A stretch of 37,745 nt of DNA, from contig CAMXOH010000005.1 in assembly GCA_947245485.1 (NCBI GenBank), positions 1 through 37,745 of the forward strand. The letters run 5' to 3'. A program made the translations under genes and the position numbers. The notes under the pieces were generated by a model. That model was not told where the DNA came from and made no database searches. It saw only the letters and a program-made list of their open reading frames with translations. The stretch is from an uncultured Clostridia bacterium. GTDB taxonomy: Bacteria; Bacillota; Clostridia; Christensenellales; Borkfalkiaceae. Shown here piece after piece: positions 8,541 to 17,616 of the stretch (its first letter is position 1; each line of letters begins with the position of its first letter).

Positions 8541-8682
8541 CCTCTTCCAAAAACTGTTTGCGGAATTTTGCTATTTCTTTCGTGTCAAGCGCGACTTTCT
8601 GGTACAATCCCGTGCACTCGTTTGCGCTGACGCTCTCCTCGAAAAGTTCGTCTATAAGTTTATTGTTTCTGTTCTTTGCCAT
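8524..8682 (-). CDS. small hypothetical protein (52 aa)
   Basis: MAKNRNNKLIDELFEESVSANECTGLYQKVALDTKEIAKFRKQFLEEEKEEN, ends in an intrinsic terminator; below the ORF-track length cut-off. Confidence 0.5.
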   Translation of the reverse strand: MAKNRNNKLIDELFEESVSANECTGLYQKVALDTKEIAKFRKQFLEEEKEEN

Positions 8683-8758
8683 ATTGTAAGTATGCCCTCG
8701 CCCGCTTTTTTTATTCGCATAAGCAAAGGCAAAACTTTTCCGTTGAACGATTAATATT

Positions 8759-9525
8759 CTAATCTCCGTTCAGAGTAATTTTAGAATTTAAAACTTTTAA
8801 AAGCGACAGTCCGCACGTGAAAAGCGAAAAACACATTTCCGCGGCTACAAGCACGGCGAACACTTTCAAAAATATTATAAACGCGGCTATATTGAACAGC
8901 GTAACCGTAAGCAAAAAATTTACGATACAATAACCGCAAGCGTAATTAAAACCGTAAATACAATTTCGCTTAAAAATATTTTGCATATGTTTATTCTGCT
9001 GCATCCGAGCGAACTTACTATACAAATTGTATTTCTCTTATCGACTATTTCCTGAGAAAAATAGTACGCCGTCGTAAACATAGAAATTACCAAAAACACG
9101 ATTGAACAGAATAAAAACATGTATTTTAATAAATCCGTTTTTGTTTCGTCGGCGCCGTCGGGGCGCATAAACGAGAGCGTAAGAAAAAATGAAAACGACG
9201 ACAGCGCAATTACGCAGAGCAGTATTATCATCGAAATCTTAAAAGGATGATACTTAAAGTTTGCGCAACCGATTTTAATAGCCGTTTTTATAGGTATACC
9301 CGTCTTTTCTCTCTTCTTTTCGCCTGTTTCCTCTTCCGCTCGGTACTCGGCTTTACTGTCTTTTATTGCCTTTCCTTCCGACATTTCTATTATTCTGTCG
9401 CCGTATTTCTCCGCGTATTCCCTGTTATGCGTCACCGCTATTACAAGACTTTCTTCCGATATCTCTTTCAACAGTCCGATTATTCTCTCGCCCGTCTCCT
9501 CATCGAGCGCGCCCGAAACGCCCGC
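8759..9525 (-). pseudogene. ABC transporter ATPase-FtsX permease fusion, 5'-truncated and frameshifted
   Basis: Begins inside the ABC ATPase at GALDEETGERIIGLLKEISEESLVIAVTHNREYAEKYGDRIIEM with no Walker A or signature; FtsX-type TM region continues but the frame switches near 8920-8930 (ORF 8920-9471 to ORF 8759-9025). Confidence 0.75.
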
Positions 9526-9527
9526 CT

Positions 9528-10430
9528 TTATATAAAAATCATAATAACGCCGAGCACAAACCCTATCAGCGCGCCGAGATTGACGATTGCGTTCAGTTCT
9601 TTTTTCATTACGAAAAGCACTAACTTTTCAAGTTCTTTAACGTCCATTGCGTTCATTTTTTCCTCGACTACCGCGCTTACGTTTATGCTTTCCGCAAAAC
9701 CTTCGAAAACCTTTTTAACGGCGGTTTCGTACACCGCCGCCGCCGCGGTTTTTACCGCGCTTTCGTCAACGCTTTCGGTAAGTTTTTTAAGCGGCGCGTT
9801 CAAGGCGTTTTCAAGCTCGGTTTTAACGGCTTTGCCTATAACGTTTCTGCCGTTTGTCCGCACGTAATCGTTTACGCCGTCGGAAAGTTTTTGTGCAACC
9901 GAAGAGACGAGCTCGTCCGAAAGGAACATTGCAAGCATTCCGAGCGAGGCTTTTTTACCATTGAAAACTTTTACGCCCTCGGCGGCGACGAGCGCGCCTA
10001 TATCCATTTTGTTAACCGCCGAATAAATTTTGTCAGAAATAAAATTTTCCGCCTTTTCTTTGAGTTCCGCGCGGCGTTCTTCGGAAATATACGGGTTTAC
10101 AATCTCTTGCGCGGTTTTTTCGCCCGCTTCCCTCCAAACGCGCGCCGCATACTCGGCGACGTCCTGTTTTACTTTGTCCGAAGCGACAACAGCGCCCAAG
10201 TCGTCTTTGGTAAAAAGCTGTTCGCCTACCGCTTTGCCAACCGCCTTGGCAAGCGCGAACTTGCGTTTGGAAATTATGCCGGGTGTAAACGGCAGGCGGA
10301 ATTTGCCTATTTTTTTGGGATAGTACGGTCTGAACAGCATTTTCACCGCCAGCCAGTTAGTTAAATATCCGATTAACGCGCCGAGAACCGGTCCCGAAAC
10401 ATAGCGCAAAATTTGAAGAAAAATTTCCAT
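9528..10430 (-). CDS. DUF445 family membrane protein
   Basis: GPVLGALIGYLTNWLAVKMLFRPYYPKKIGKFRLPFTPGIISKRKFALAKAVG is the conserved N-terminal signature; start at MEIFLQ with gagagg RBS. Confidence 0.85.
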   Translation of the reverse strand: MEIFLQILRYVSGPVLGALIGYLTNWLAVKMLFRPYYPKKIGKFRLPFTPGIISKRKFALAKAVGKAVGEQLFTKDDLGAVVASDKVKQDVAEYAARVWREAGEKTAQEIVNPYISEERRAELKEKAENFISDKIYSAVNKMDIGALVAAEGVKVFNGKKASLGMLAMFLSDELVSSVAQKLSDGVNDYVRTNGRNVIGKAVKTELENALNAPLKKLTESVDESAVKTAAAAVYETAVKKVFEGFAESINVSAVVEEKMNAMDVKELEKLVLFVMKKELNAIVNLGALIGFVLGVIMIFI

Positions 10431-10475
10431 AAAACCTCTCTTTATAACCTTAAAATCAAAGAACCGCAAATGGTT

Positions 10476-11837
10476 TCATTTACGGTTCAGCACGACCAGC
10501 GTTTCGCACCACTTCGTCTGGGGAAACATATCGAACGGCGTTATGCTCTGTATTTCGTAATCCGAAGCGGGACGTTCGCTTTTTACGAGCGCGCCGTTCT
10601 CCTCCGTAAGCGTCCCCGTAAGAAGTCCCAAATCCCGCGCGAGCGTAGCGGGATTGCAGGAGATTAAAACTACTTTGTCCGCCTTGACGCGCGCAATGGC
10701 TTTTACCACGCTCCTCTCCATTCCCTTTCTCGGCGGGTCGCATATTATTATGCGTTTAGCACCCTCTGACGCCGCGAACACTTCGTCTATTTTCTCCTCT
10801 ACGGCGCCGCATATATTGAACATAACGCCATCCAAGCCGTTTAATTTTTTCAAATCGTCGGCGCAACGCGAAGCCTCTTCCACAAGTTCTATACCGTACG
10901 CTTTGCCGCATTTTGCGGCAAGCATTGCCGTAAGCATTCCGCCGCCGCTGTACAAATCGACGGCAACGCAACCCTCTTCCGCCTCTTGAAGAACGCGGGC
11001 GTAGAGTTTGCCGCGTACTTCGTCGTTGACTTGCAGAAAGGTATTCGCGCCCGCCTTGTATTTAATACCGCACTCTTCGGCGGCGAAAAAGCCTTCGCCG
11101 CGGCATATGTGCCACTGTTCGCCGAAAATAACGTTCGAAGACGAGGAATTTATATTCAAGAGAAACGTGAAATTTTCGAAATTCTTTTCAAGCTCGCTTA
11201 TCAGCGGTTTACAGTCTATGCGTTTCGACGCAACGAGCGCAAAAATGAACGCGCCCTTTATTTCTCGCACTACTATATGCCGAAGAACGCCGTTTGCGCA
11301 CTTTTCGGCAAAGCGCGATACTGCGGAAATCACCTGTTTTGCCCAAGGCGACTGTATGGCGCAATCGGCAATAGGTACTATTCTGTGGCTACGGCGCGCG
11401 TAGAAGCCGACGGCGGGGTTTCCGCTTTCGTCCTCTCCGATAGGCAATACAAGTTTATTTCTGTAATTGTACTCGGCAAGACAGGGAACCGTTTCGTTCA
11501 CAGGCGCATATATGCCGCCTATTTTGCTTAAAACGTTGGAAACGCTATCTTTTTTGAATTTGAGCTGTTCTTCATAGCTCATATGCTGTAAATCGCACCC
11601 GCCGCACTTGCCGAAGACGGGACAGACGGGTTTAACCCGCGAATATGCGTGAGTTATTACTTTGACAAGTTTGCCGTAGGCTATATTGCCTTTAACCTTT
11701 AACGCTTTAAAGCGCACTCTTTCCCCGACAAGACAAAAAGGCACAAACGCCGTCGTGCCTTCCGTTTTTATTATTCCCTCGCCCTCGCTTCCGAGCGCCT
11801 CGACGAGACCTTCGTATTCCTGATTTTTAATTAACAT
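10476..11837 (-). CDS. rlmD: 23S rRNA (uracil-5-)-methyltransferase, RlmD/TrmA family
   Basis: TRAM domain, FeS cysteines CPVFGKCGGCDLQHM, DLYSGGGMLTAMLA, CDPPRKGM, SCNPATLARDL. Confidence 0.9.
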   Translation of the reverse strand: MLIKNQEYEGLVEALGSEGEGIIKTEGTTAFVPFCLVGERVRFKALKVKGNIAYGKLVKVITHAYSRVKPVCPVFGKCGGCDLQHMSYEEQLKFKKDSVSNVLSKIGGIYAPVNETVPCLAEYNYRNKLVLPIGEDESGNPAVGFYARRSHRIVPIADCAIQSPWAKQVISAVSRFAEKCANGVLRHIVVREIKGAFIFALVASKRIDCKPLISELEKNFENFTFLLNINSSSSNVIFGEQWHICRGEGFFAAEECGIKYKAGANTFLQVNDEVRGKLYARVLQEAEEGCVAVDLYSGGGMLTAMLAAKCGKAYGIELVEEASRCADDLKKLNGLDGVMFNICGAVEEKIDEVFAASEGAKRIIICDPPRKGMERSVVKAIARVKADKVVLISCNPATLARDLGLLTGTLTEENGALVKSERPASDYEIQSITPFDMFPQTKWCETLVVLNRK

Positions 11838-11839
11838 AA

Positions 11840-12229
11840 TTATGAACACCCGTCGCATACAGACTGGCAACAGACTGCCAAACAGCATTCTCCGCCCGCT
11901 TCAAAGCAACATTCGGCGCACACGCCTTCTTCTTTGTTTGCTTTTTTAGCGGCTTTATATTCATCGCTCTTTCGGAATTCTTCGAGTTCCTTTGAGGCGA
12001 GTATGTATTCCCCGTTATCGGGTTCTAACTTCAACGCGGCTTTGAGCTGTTTGCGCTCCTCGTTATACCAACCCTTGTTTTTGAAAATTTTACTCTGCAA
12101 GAAGTGTTTTCTGCCGCTTTCGCCCTTCACCGCGTCCAAAGCCTTTTGCGCTTCCTCAAAGTCGTTTTCCGCGAGCAACCGTTCTGCGTGCGATAGAGTT
12201 TCTTCTTCCGTAAGTCCGTCGTATTCCAT
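11840..12229 (-). CDS. TPR-like protein with C-terminal Cys-rich tail, paralogue of 12798-13415 lacking the J-like domain
   Basis: EEAQKALDAV...ERKQLKAALKLEPDN aligns with the neighbour's EAQRVLDSF...SKKQLEIAIQLEPDN; tail CAECCFEAGGECCLAVCCQSVCDGCS. Confidence 0.75.
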   Translation of the reverse strand: MEYDGLTEEETLSHAERLLAENDFEEAQKALDAVKGESGRKHFLQSKIFKNKGWYNEERKQLKAALKLEPDNGEYILASKELEEFRKSDEYKAAKKANKEEGVCAECCFEAGGECCLAVCCQSVCDGCS

Positions 12230-12233
12230 ATCT

Positions 12234-12791
12234 TTATTTCCTTATGCGGTAAACAAGTTTATTTACGCCGATTTGCGTTTTGAAAATAAGATAATCGTAG
12301 GGAAAGAAAATAAGCGTTCCACCTACGAATATGAACCAATAAATGTAATTGTTTATAAAGGAGTATACGGCGTTATCCGCCATCGCCCCGCCGAGGACTC
12401 CGTCGAAGATGAGAATATACGCTACCCAGAGCGTTAAGTCGAACCAAACCGTTTTAACGGCAAGCGCAAGCCACTTGTTTATTTTGAACCGCACTTGCAG
12501 ACAGTTTACGAGAGGGTGCAACCCGAAAAACATTATAAACGGGACTAAATCCCAAAACCTTGCCGCCGCGCCCATAATAAGCGCAAGTATAACCGTACCC
12601 GCGTACGCGAGGAAGCCGCCCCTCAAAAACTGTTTTGAGAGGGGAACCATAAGCGCGATAATTCCGAGAAGGTATCCGGAAGCGAGCAGTACGTCGCTCC
12701 AAAATCCGAGCATAAGGAAAATCACCGCGACGGCGCAGGAGATTGCGGAAAGCGCTAATTCGAACGAACGCGAGTATTTACGTTTGCCCAT
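12234..12791 (-). CDS. integral membrane protein of unknown function
   Basis: Several hydrophobic segments; gaps of 4-6 nt to both neighbours. Confidence 0.75.
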   Translation of the reverse strand: MGKRKYSRSFELALSAISCAVAVIFLMLGFWSDVLLASGYLLGIIALMVPLSKQFLRGGFLAYAGTVILALIMGAAARFWDLVPFIMFFGLHPLVNCLQVRFKINKWLALAVKTVWFDLTLWVAYILIFDGVLGGAMADNAVYSFINNYIYWFIFVGGTLIFFPYDYLIFKTQIGVNKLVYRIRK

Positions 12792-12797
12792 TACCGT

Positions 12798-13415
12798 TTA
12801 ACGGCAGCAACTGTTGCAAAGACAGTTAATGCACATATTGAGATAACAGCACTCTATGCACGACGCGCAGAAGTTCCCTCCCATCTGGTTGTCGGGCGCG
12901 GAATTCATAGTCTGTCCTTCGTACACCGTCTGTCCGTTCTGATTTGCGTTCTGCGAATCCGAAGAAATTTTATCGTTGAGCTTTTTATAAGTTTCCTTAT
13001 ACTTTTCGTTATCGGGTTCGAGCTGGATTGCGATTTCAAGCTGTTTCTTGCTCTCGTTCACCCAATTCTTACGGTAGAACACAACGCTCTGCAAATAATG
13101 CCATTTACCGCCGCGCTCGTTGAACGAGTCGAGGACGCGCTGAGCTTCCTGATACTGCCCGTCTTTGATTAATTCTTCAACCTTTGAAAAGGAGTTTTCT
13201 CCGTCTTCGGCTGCCGCGTTTTCGGAAAGTTCGCGCATTAAATCGCCGTAAGCGGTTTCGATTGCGGTGAGCATTCTCGCGGCGTTGTTGCCGACTTCAC
13301 CGTCCATAAAACGTTCTTCGAGATACTTTGCGCGAAGCGCGTCGTATGCGGACTGTACGTCCTCTTTGGTAGCTCCCTCGGTAAGTCCTAAAAGTTCAAG
13401 ATTTTTTTTGTTCAT
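12798..13415 (-). CDS. J-domain-like/TPR-like protein with Cys-rich C-terminal tail
   Basis: LELLGLTEGATKEDVQSAYDALRAKYLEERF resembles J-domain helices I-II without HPD; TPR-like middle; tail CASCIECCYLNMCINCLCNSCCR. Confidence 0.8.
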   Translation of the reverse strand: MNKKNLELLGLTEGATKEDVQSAYDALRAKYLEERFMDGEVGNNAARMLTAIETAYGDLMRELSENAAAEDGENSFSKVEELIKDGQYQEAQRVLDSFNERGGKWHYLQSVVFYRKNWVNESKKQLEIAIQLEPDNEKYKETYKKLNDKISSDSQNANQNGQTVYEGQTMNSAPDNQMGGNFCASCIECCYLNMCINCLCNSCCR

Positions 13416-13416
13416 T

Positions 13417-14310
13417 TTATTCTCCGTACGCGCTGTTTGCGCGGTATTTATTTTTTTTCTGCGGCTTGCAGTTTTGACAACCGATAAGACGGCGCGTCCT
13501 GACGGGTATTCCCCGCAAAATTACGTTGTCCGTCAAATCGTGGTTGAACGCAAAACGGATATTGGAAAGATTCAAGCGCATATCCGCGAACAGACTGTCG
13601 AAAACAAAATTAAGCTCTTCGCGGTTTTCGCAGAACGCCTGTTCCCTGTCATTGTTTCCGAACGCTTTATACAGAACGTTATAGGAACCTTTTTTCACGT
13701 CCTTTTCGTAATCGTCAACCGCGTCCGCGAGATATACCCACTTGCCGAGGCAGTAAAACAGTCTTTCGGTGTGCGGCGTCGAATACTCGCCTAAGATATA
13801 TACGGAAAGCCTTTGCATCATTTCGGCGGTAGGCTCGCACGCCATATCTATAACCGCGCAACCCGACTTTTCGAGTTCGGACTGTTTCTGCATCTGCTCT
13901 CTTATTATTTTAACCGCCTCCGGATGTTTTTTTACGGCGTTTTTCAAACCTTTTTTATAGAGGTGCCTTAGACAGCCTTTCCCGTCGCCGTCGGCTTTAT
14001 CGTCCAAAAGTTTGTAGTACGCAAGCACGGTATTTATGCAGCCGAGCAAAACGGCGGTATCGTCAGTTTGTGCAACGGCTCTGCGCTTTATTATATGCAA
14101 AGCGCATCTTTCTTTTTTTATCGTTACGTCCTCGTGTCTGATATTATGAACGAGCGCGGATATGAACGCCATATCGTAAGTGAGCGCGGTGCGCGCAAGC
14201 TGTCCGCATCCTTTACCTATGCTTTTGCAAATACCGCAGTAAAGCGCCTTATATAAAACTTCGTCCTTTTTGAAAAGATAGGGCGAGTCGGGTTGAACGT
14301 AGCCAAACAT
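13417..14310 (-). CDS. DUF5685-like protein
   Basis: FGYVQPDSPYLFKKDEVLYKALYCGICKSIG start; Asp-rich motifs YYKLLDDKADGDG and YLADAVDDYEKDVKKGSYN; C-terminal GCQNC. Confidence 0.8.
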   Translation of the reverse strand: MFGYVQPDSPYLFKKDEVLYKALYCGICKSIGKGCGQLARTALTYDMAFISALVHNIRHEDVTIKKERCALHIIKRRAVAQTDDTAVLLGCINTVLAYYKLLDDKADGDGKGCLRHLYKKGLKNAVKKHPEAVKIIREQMQKQSELEKSGCAVIDMACEPTAEMMQRLSVYILGEYSTPHTERLFYCLGKWVYLADAVDDYEKDVKKGSYNVLYKAFGNNDREQAFCENREELNFVFDSLFADMRLNLSNIRFAFNHDLTDNVILRGIPVRTRRLIGCQNCKPQKKNKYRANSAYGE

Positions 14311-15311
14311 CAGAGTTGAATAAATCCTATTTTTTTATAGACTTTTGCAAGGGTTTTATTCGCGGTATAAGAAGCGCGTTCCGCGCCTGACTTTAAAACT
14401 CCGTTGAGATAATCCCTGTCTTTTAAAAGTTTCGCCTGTTCCGCCTGAATGGGTGTAAGTTTATCCGCGACGGCTTCGCCTACGGCAAGTTTGAAATCCC
14501 CGTAACCTTTGCCCGCAAATTCCGCTTCCGCCTGCTCGATTGTCTTACCAGAAAAAACCGAATATATGGAAAGCAAATTGCTTATTCCCGGCTTGTTTTC
14601 CGCGTCATACCTGACTTCGGCTTCGCTGTCGGTGACGGCGCGCTTGAATTTTCTAATAACCGTATCCCTGTCGTCGGACATAAAAATCGAGCCGTTGGGA
14701 TTTTCCGCCGACTTGGACATCTTTTTAGCGGGATTGAGAATATCGCAGATTTTCGCTCCGCCTTTTACATAGATGCCTTCCGGCACGGCAAACGTGGGCG
14801 AATACGCGTTGTTGAAACGAATTGCTATATCCCTCGCTATTTCGAGGTGCTGGCGTTGGTCCCTGCCTACGGGCACGGCTTCCGTCTGATACAGAAGAAT
14901 ATCCGCCGCCATTAAAACGGGATAGTCTAAAAGTCCCATATTTATATTGTCGGCGTGCTTCGCGCTCTTGTCCTTATACTGCGTCATACGCTCCATTTCG
15001 CCGACGTAGGTATAGTTATTCAGAACCCAGCACAGTTCCGCGTGGGCGGGTACGTGCGATTGCAGGTAGAGAACGCATTTTTCGGGGTTTATACCGCAAG
15101 CGATATACAGCGCGAGCAGTTCGAGCGTGTGCTGTCTGAGTTCTGCGGGATTCTGCCTTACGGTTATTGCGTGCATATTTGCTATTGCGAAAAAACAGTT
15201 ATATCCGTCTTGAAGTTCAACCCAATTCTGCACCGCGCCTATATAGTTGCCTATCGTAAGATTGTTCGTAGGCTGAACGGCAGAATAAAGGTTCTTTTTT
15301 CTTTCTTCCAT
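14310..15311 (-). CDS. trpS: tryptophanyl-tRNA synthetase
   Basis: SAVQPTNNLTIGNYIGAVQNW, PVGRDQRQHLEIARDIA, KKMSKS; its stop overlaps the next ATG (TGATG). Confidence 0.96.
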   Translation of the reverse strand: MEERKKNLYSAVQPTNNLTIGNYIGAVQNWVELQDGYNCFFAIANMHAITVRQNPAELRQHTLELLALYIACGINPEKCVLYLQSHVPAHAELCWVLNNYTYVGEMERMTQYKDKSAKHADNINMGLLDYPVLMAADILLYQTEAVPVGRDQRQHLEIARDIAIRFNNAYSPTFAVPEGIYVKGGAKICDILNPAKKMSKSAENPNGSIFMSDDRDTVIRKFKRAVTDSEAEVRYDAENKPGISNLLSIYSVFSGKTIEQAEAEFAGKGYGDFKLAVGEAVADKLTPIQAEQAKLLKDRDYLNGVLKSGAERASYTANKTLAKVYKKIGFIQL

Positions 15312-15509
15312 ATTTTACCTTAAAAAGTATTTTTCTCCTTATCAATCATACCACACGATACCGTAAAAAGCAAAGAATTTTTTGACGATAAAAGTATAAT
15401 CACAAAACTTAACCCCCGTTTACACCGTTTATTCACACACCGCGCAAAAAAATATTCTTAAAAAACCAAAAATTCCGCAGGGAAACCGAGCGGAACTTTT
15501 ATGGAAATT

Positions 15510-16997
15510 TTATTTATTTTTAACGAATTCCAGCACTTCCGCGAACAGTTTTCTTTTGTCCGCCGTCTTTGTGAAGCGAATGGGTTTATCGCGCAATTCT
15601 TTAAGGCACTTAGGCACCGCCATTGCGGTTGCGGCGTGCAGGCGCTTAATACCTTTGAAGCTGTCCTTAACGTCGTTGCCCGTCACGGCGTAAAGCACGT
15701 CCTGCGGGAATTTATAGGGATTGGCAGTCGAAACTATAACCATTTTCGTTTCGTCCTTTTTATGCTTTTCAAACCAGTCAACCGCGACTTTCATCGCGCA
15801 ACCCGTGTGCGTATCCATTGTGTAACCAGTGTCTATGAACACGTCGTACATAGCTTCCACGCAGTCCTCTTCGCCCGCGAACCCGCCGTCGAAGATTTCC
15901 GCTATTTTCTGTCTTTCCTCTTCGGTTACGGAATACTTGCCCTCCGATTTGAGTTCCGCCATTCTCTTTGCGGTAAGTTTGGAATTTCTGCCCGAAATTT
16001 CAAAAAGCAGTCTTTCGAGGTTGGAGGAAACGAGTATATCCATAGACGGCGAAGTCGTTTTATACAGTTCGCGCCGAACGTCGTAGACGCCCGTCCGGAA
16101 AAAGTCTGTAAGCACTTTATTTAAATTGGAAGCGCAGTGAAGCCGCCTTACGGGAAGTCCCATTCTCTTTGCATAATACGCGGCGAGAATGTTTCCGAAA
16201 TTGCCCGTGGGCACGGTAAAATCTATTTCTTCGCCCTTCTCTATTTGGTTGGATGAAACCAAATCGAGGTAAGCCGAGAAGTAATAGGCGATTTGCGGGG
16301 CGAGCCTGCCGAAGTTAATCGAGTTCGCCGAAGAAAGCATAACGTTGTGTTTTTTCAGTTCTTCCGCATAGCTTTCGTTTGAGAATATTTCCTTAACCGC
16401 CGACTGGCAGTCGTCGAAATTGCCTTTAACGCCGATAACGTTTACGTTGGAGCCGTCCTGCGTGCACATTTGCAGTTTCTGCATTTTCGAAACGCCGTCG
16501 TTGGGATAGAAAACGGCGATTTTCACGCCGTCCGCGTCCTTGAACCCTTCGAGCGCGGCTTTGCCCGTATCGCCGGAAGTGGCTGCAAGCACAAGAATCT
16601 CTTCGTTAATTCCGCACATGGAACAACCCTTTCTCAAAAGGTACGGAAGCACAGTGAGCGCCATATCCTTGAAAGCGCACGTAGGTCCGTGGAAAAGTTC
16701 GAGGATATAAACTCCCTCGTCGAGTCTTACGAGGGGCGCGGGGTCCGTTCCCTCGAATTTGGAATACGCCTTTTCGCAAGCCGAAAGCAGTTCTTTCGAA
16801 TCGTATTCGTCGAAATATTTGGAAAGAATTTTCGCCGCGCGTTCGGGATAGCTCATTTCGAGCATTTCGTCGAACTCCTTATCCGAAACGGCGGGGAACT
16901 TTTCGGGAACAAACAGTCCGCCGTTTGCGGAAAGTCCCTGTACAACCGCCCTTGCGCCCGAAACTTTTTCTCCCCCTCTCGTGCTTACAAATTTCAT
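15510..16997 (-). CDS. thrC: threonine synthase
   Basis: KFVSTRGGEKVSGARAVVQGLSANGGLFVPEKFP; FHGPTCAFKDMAL; LAATSGDTGKAALEGF. Confidence 0.95.
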   Translation of the reverse strand: MKFVSTRGGEKVSGARAVVQGLSANGGLFVPEKFPAVSDKEFDEMLEMSYPERAAKILSKYFDEYDSKELLSACEKAYSKFEGTDPAPLVRLDEGVYILELFHGPTCAFKDMALTVLPYLLRKGCSMCGINEEILVLAATSGDTGKAALEGFKDADGVKIAVFYPNDGVSKMQKLQMCTQDGSNVNVIGVKGNFDDCQSAVKEIFSNESYAEELKKHNVMLSSANSINFGRLAPQIAYYFSAYLDLVSSNQIEKGEEIDFTVPTGNFGNILAAYYAKRMGLPVRRLHCASNLNKVLTDFFRTGVYDVRRELYKTTSPSMDILVSSNLERLLFEISGRNSKLTAKRMAELKSEGKYSVTEEERQKIAEIFDGGFAGEEDCVEAMYDVFIDTGYTMDTHTGCAMKVAVDWFEKHKKDETKMVIVSTANPYKFPQDVLYAVTGNDVKDSFKGIKRLHAATAMAVPKCLKELRDKPIRFTKTADKRKLFAEVLEFVKNK

Positions 16998-17029
16998 TTA
17001 ATAATCTCCGTATTTTTAATTTAAAAACG

Positions 17030-17120
17030 TTGCCGGAAATTTCAGGCACGGAAACCCGTACTTAAAATCTGCGACAACGTCTAAGCGCGGAAATTACTCC
17101 GTTTAAAATAATTCCGGCAA
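17030..17120 (-). ncRNA. candidate structured RNA or large terminator between a P-loop gene and thrC
   Basis: Outer stem ttgccggaa (17030-17038)/ttccggcaa (17112-17120); inner hairpins acgg-aaac-ccgt (17048-17059) and cgga-aattac-tccg (17088-17101); CGTTTTT follows on the minus strand. Confidence 0.4.
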
Positions 17121-17124
17121 AATC

Positions 17125-17532
17125 TTATGCGTACTTAGCTACGAATTCGGGAAGCTCTTCCTTGGCGCAGCTGCACGTAATGGTTATGACTATTCCGTTG
17201 TCATTGGAAATTTTTTCAAGCATATAGAATATGCCCGCAAGTTCCTGTAAATCCTTGCCCGTAATACGCGCAATGCCGTCTATGTAGATAAACTCGTGGT
17301 CGCTGTTGCAAGCCGCAACGCCCTTTACGAAACCGCAGAGCGCATCCTCGCCCGCGACAGACCAATCTTTCAAATCGATAAAACGCACGTCCCTTGCAAG
17401 GTCGTACATATACCGTTTGGTATCCGTTATAAACACGCTTAAACCCTTTGCGTTCTTCGCTTCGGTGTTTGCCGCATCGATGAGCCGTTTCGTCTTGCCC
17501 GAGCCTTTCGGTCCGTAAATAAGTTTAATCAT
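17125..17532 (-). CDS. P-loop ATPase-like protein of unknown function
   Basis: MIKLIYGPKGSGKTKRLID Walker A; ggaggtt RBS. Confidence 0.75.
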   Translation of the reverse strand: MIKLIYGPKGSGKTKRLIDAANTEAKNAKGLSVFITDTKRYMYDLARDVRFIDLKDWSVAGEDALCGFVKGVAACNSDHEFIYIDGIARITGKDLQELAGIFYMLEKISNDNGIVITITCSCAKEELPEFVAKYA

Positions 17533-17616
17533 AAAATAACCTCCGTTATGTTGTTTTTCGTTTTCTATATTCTAACAAGAAACGGAAGGAATTTCAATAG
17601 CTTTTTAAAAATTTCT

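Noticed and set aside
15312-15500. T-box leader upstream of trpS
   Set aside because: No specifier-loop or T-box (TGGNACCGCG-like) antiterminator sequence seen; the region is short and AT-rich with an ordinary RBS.
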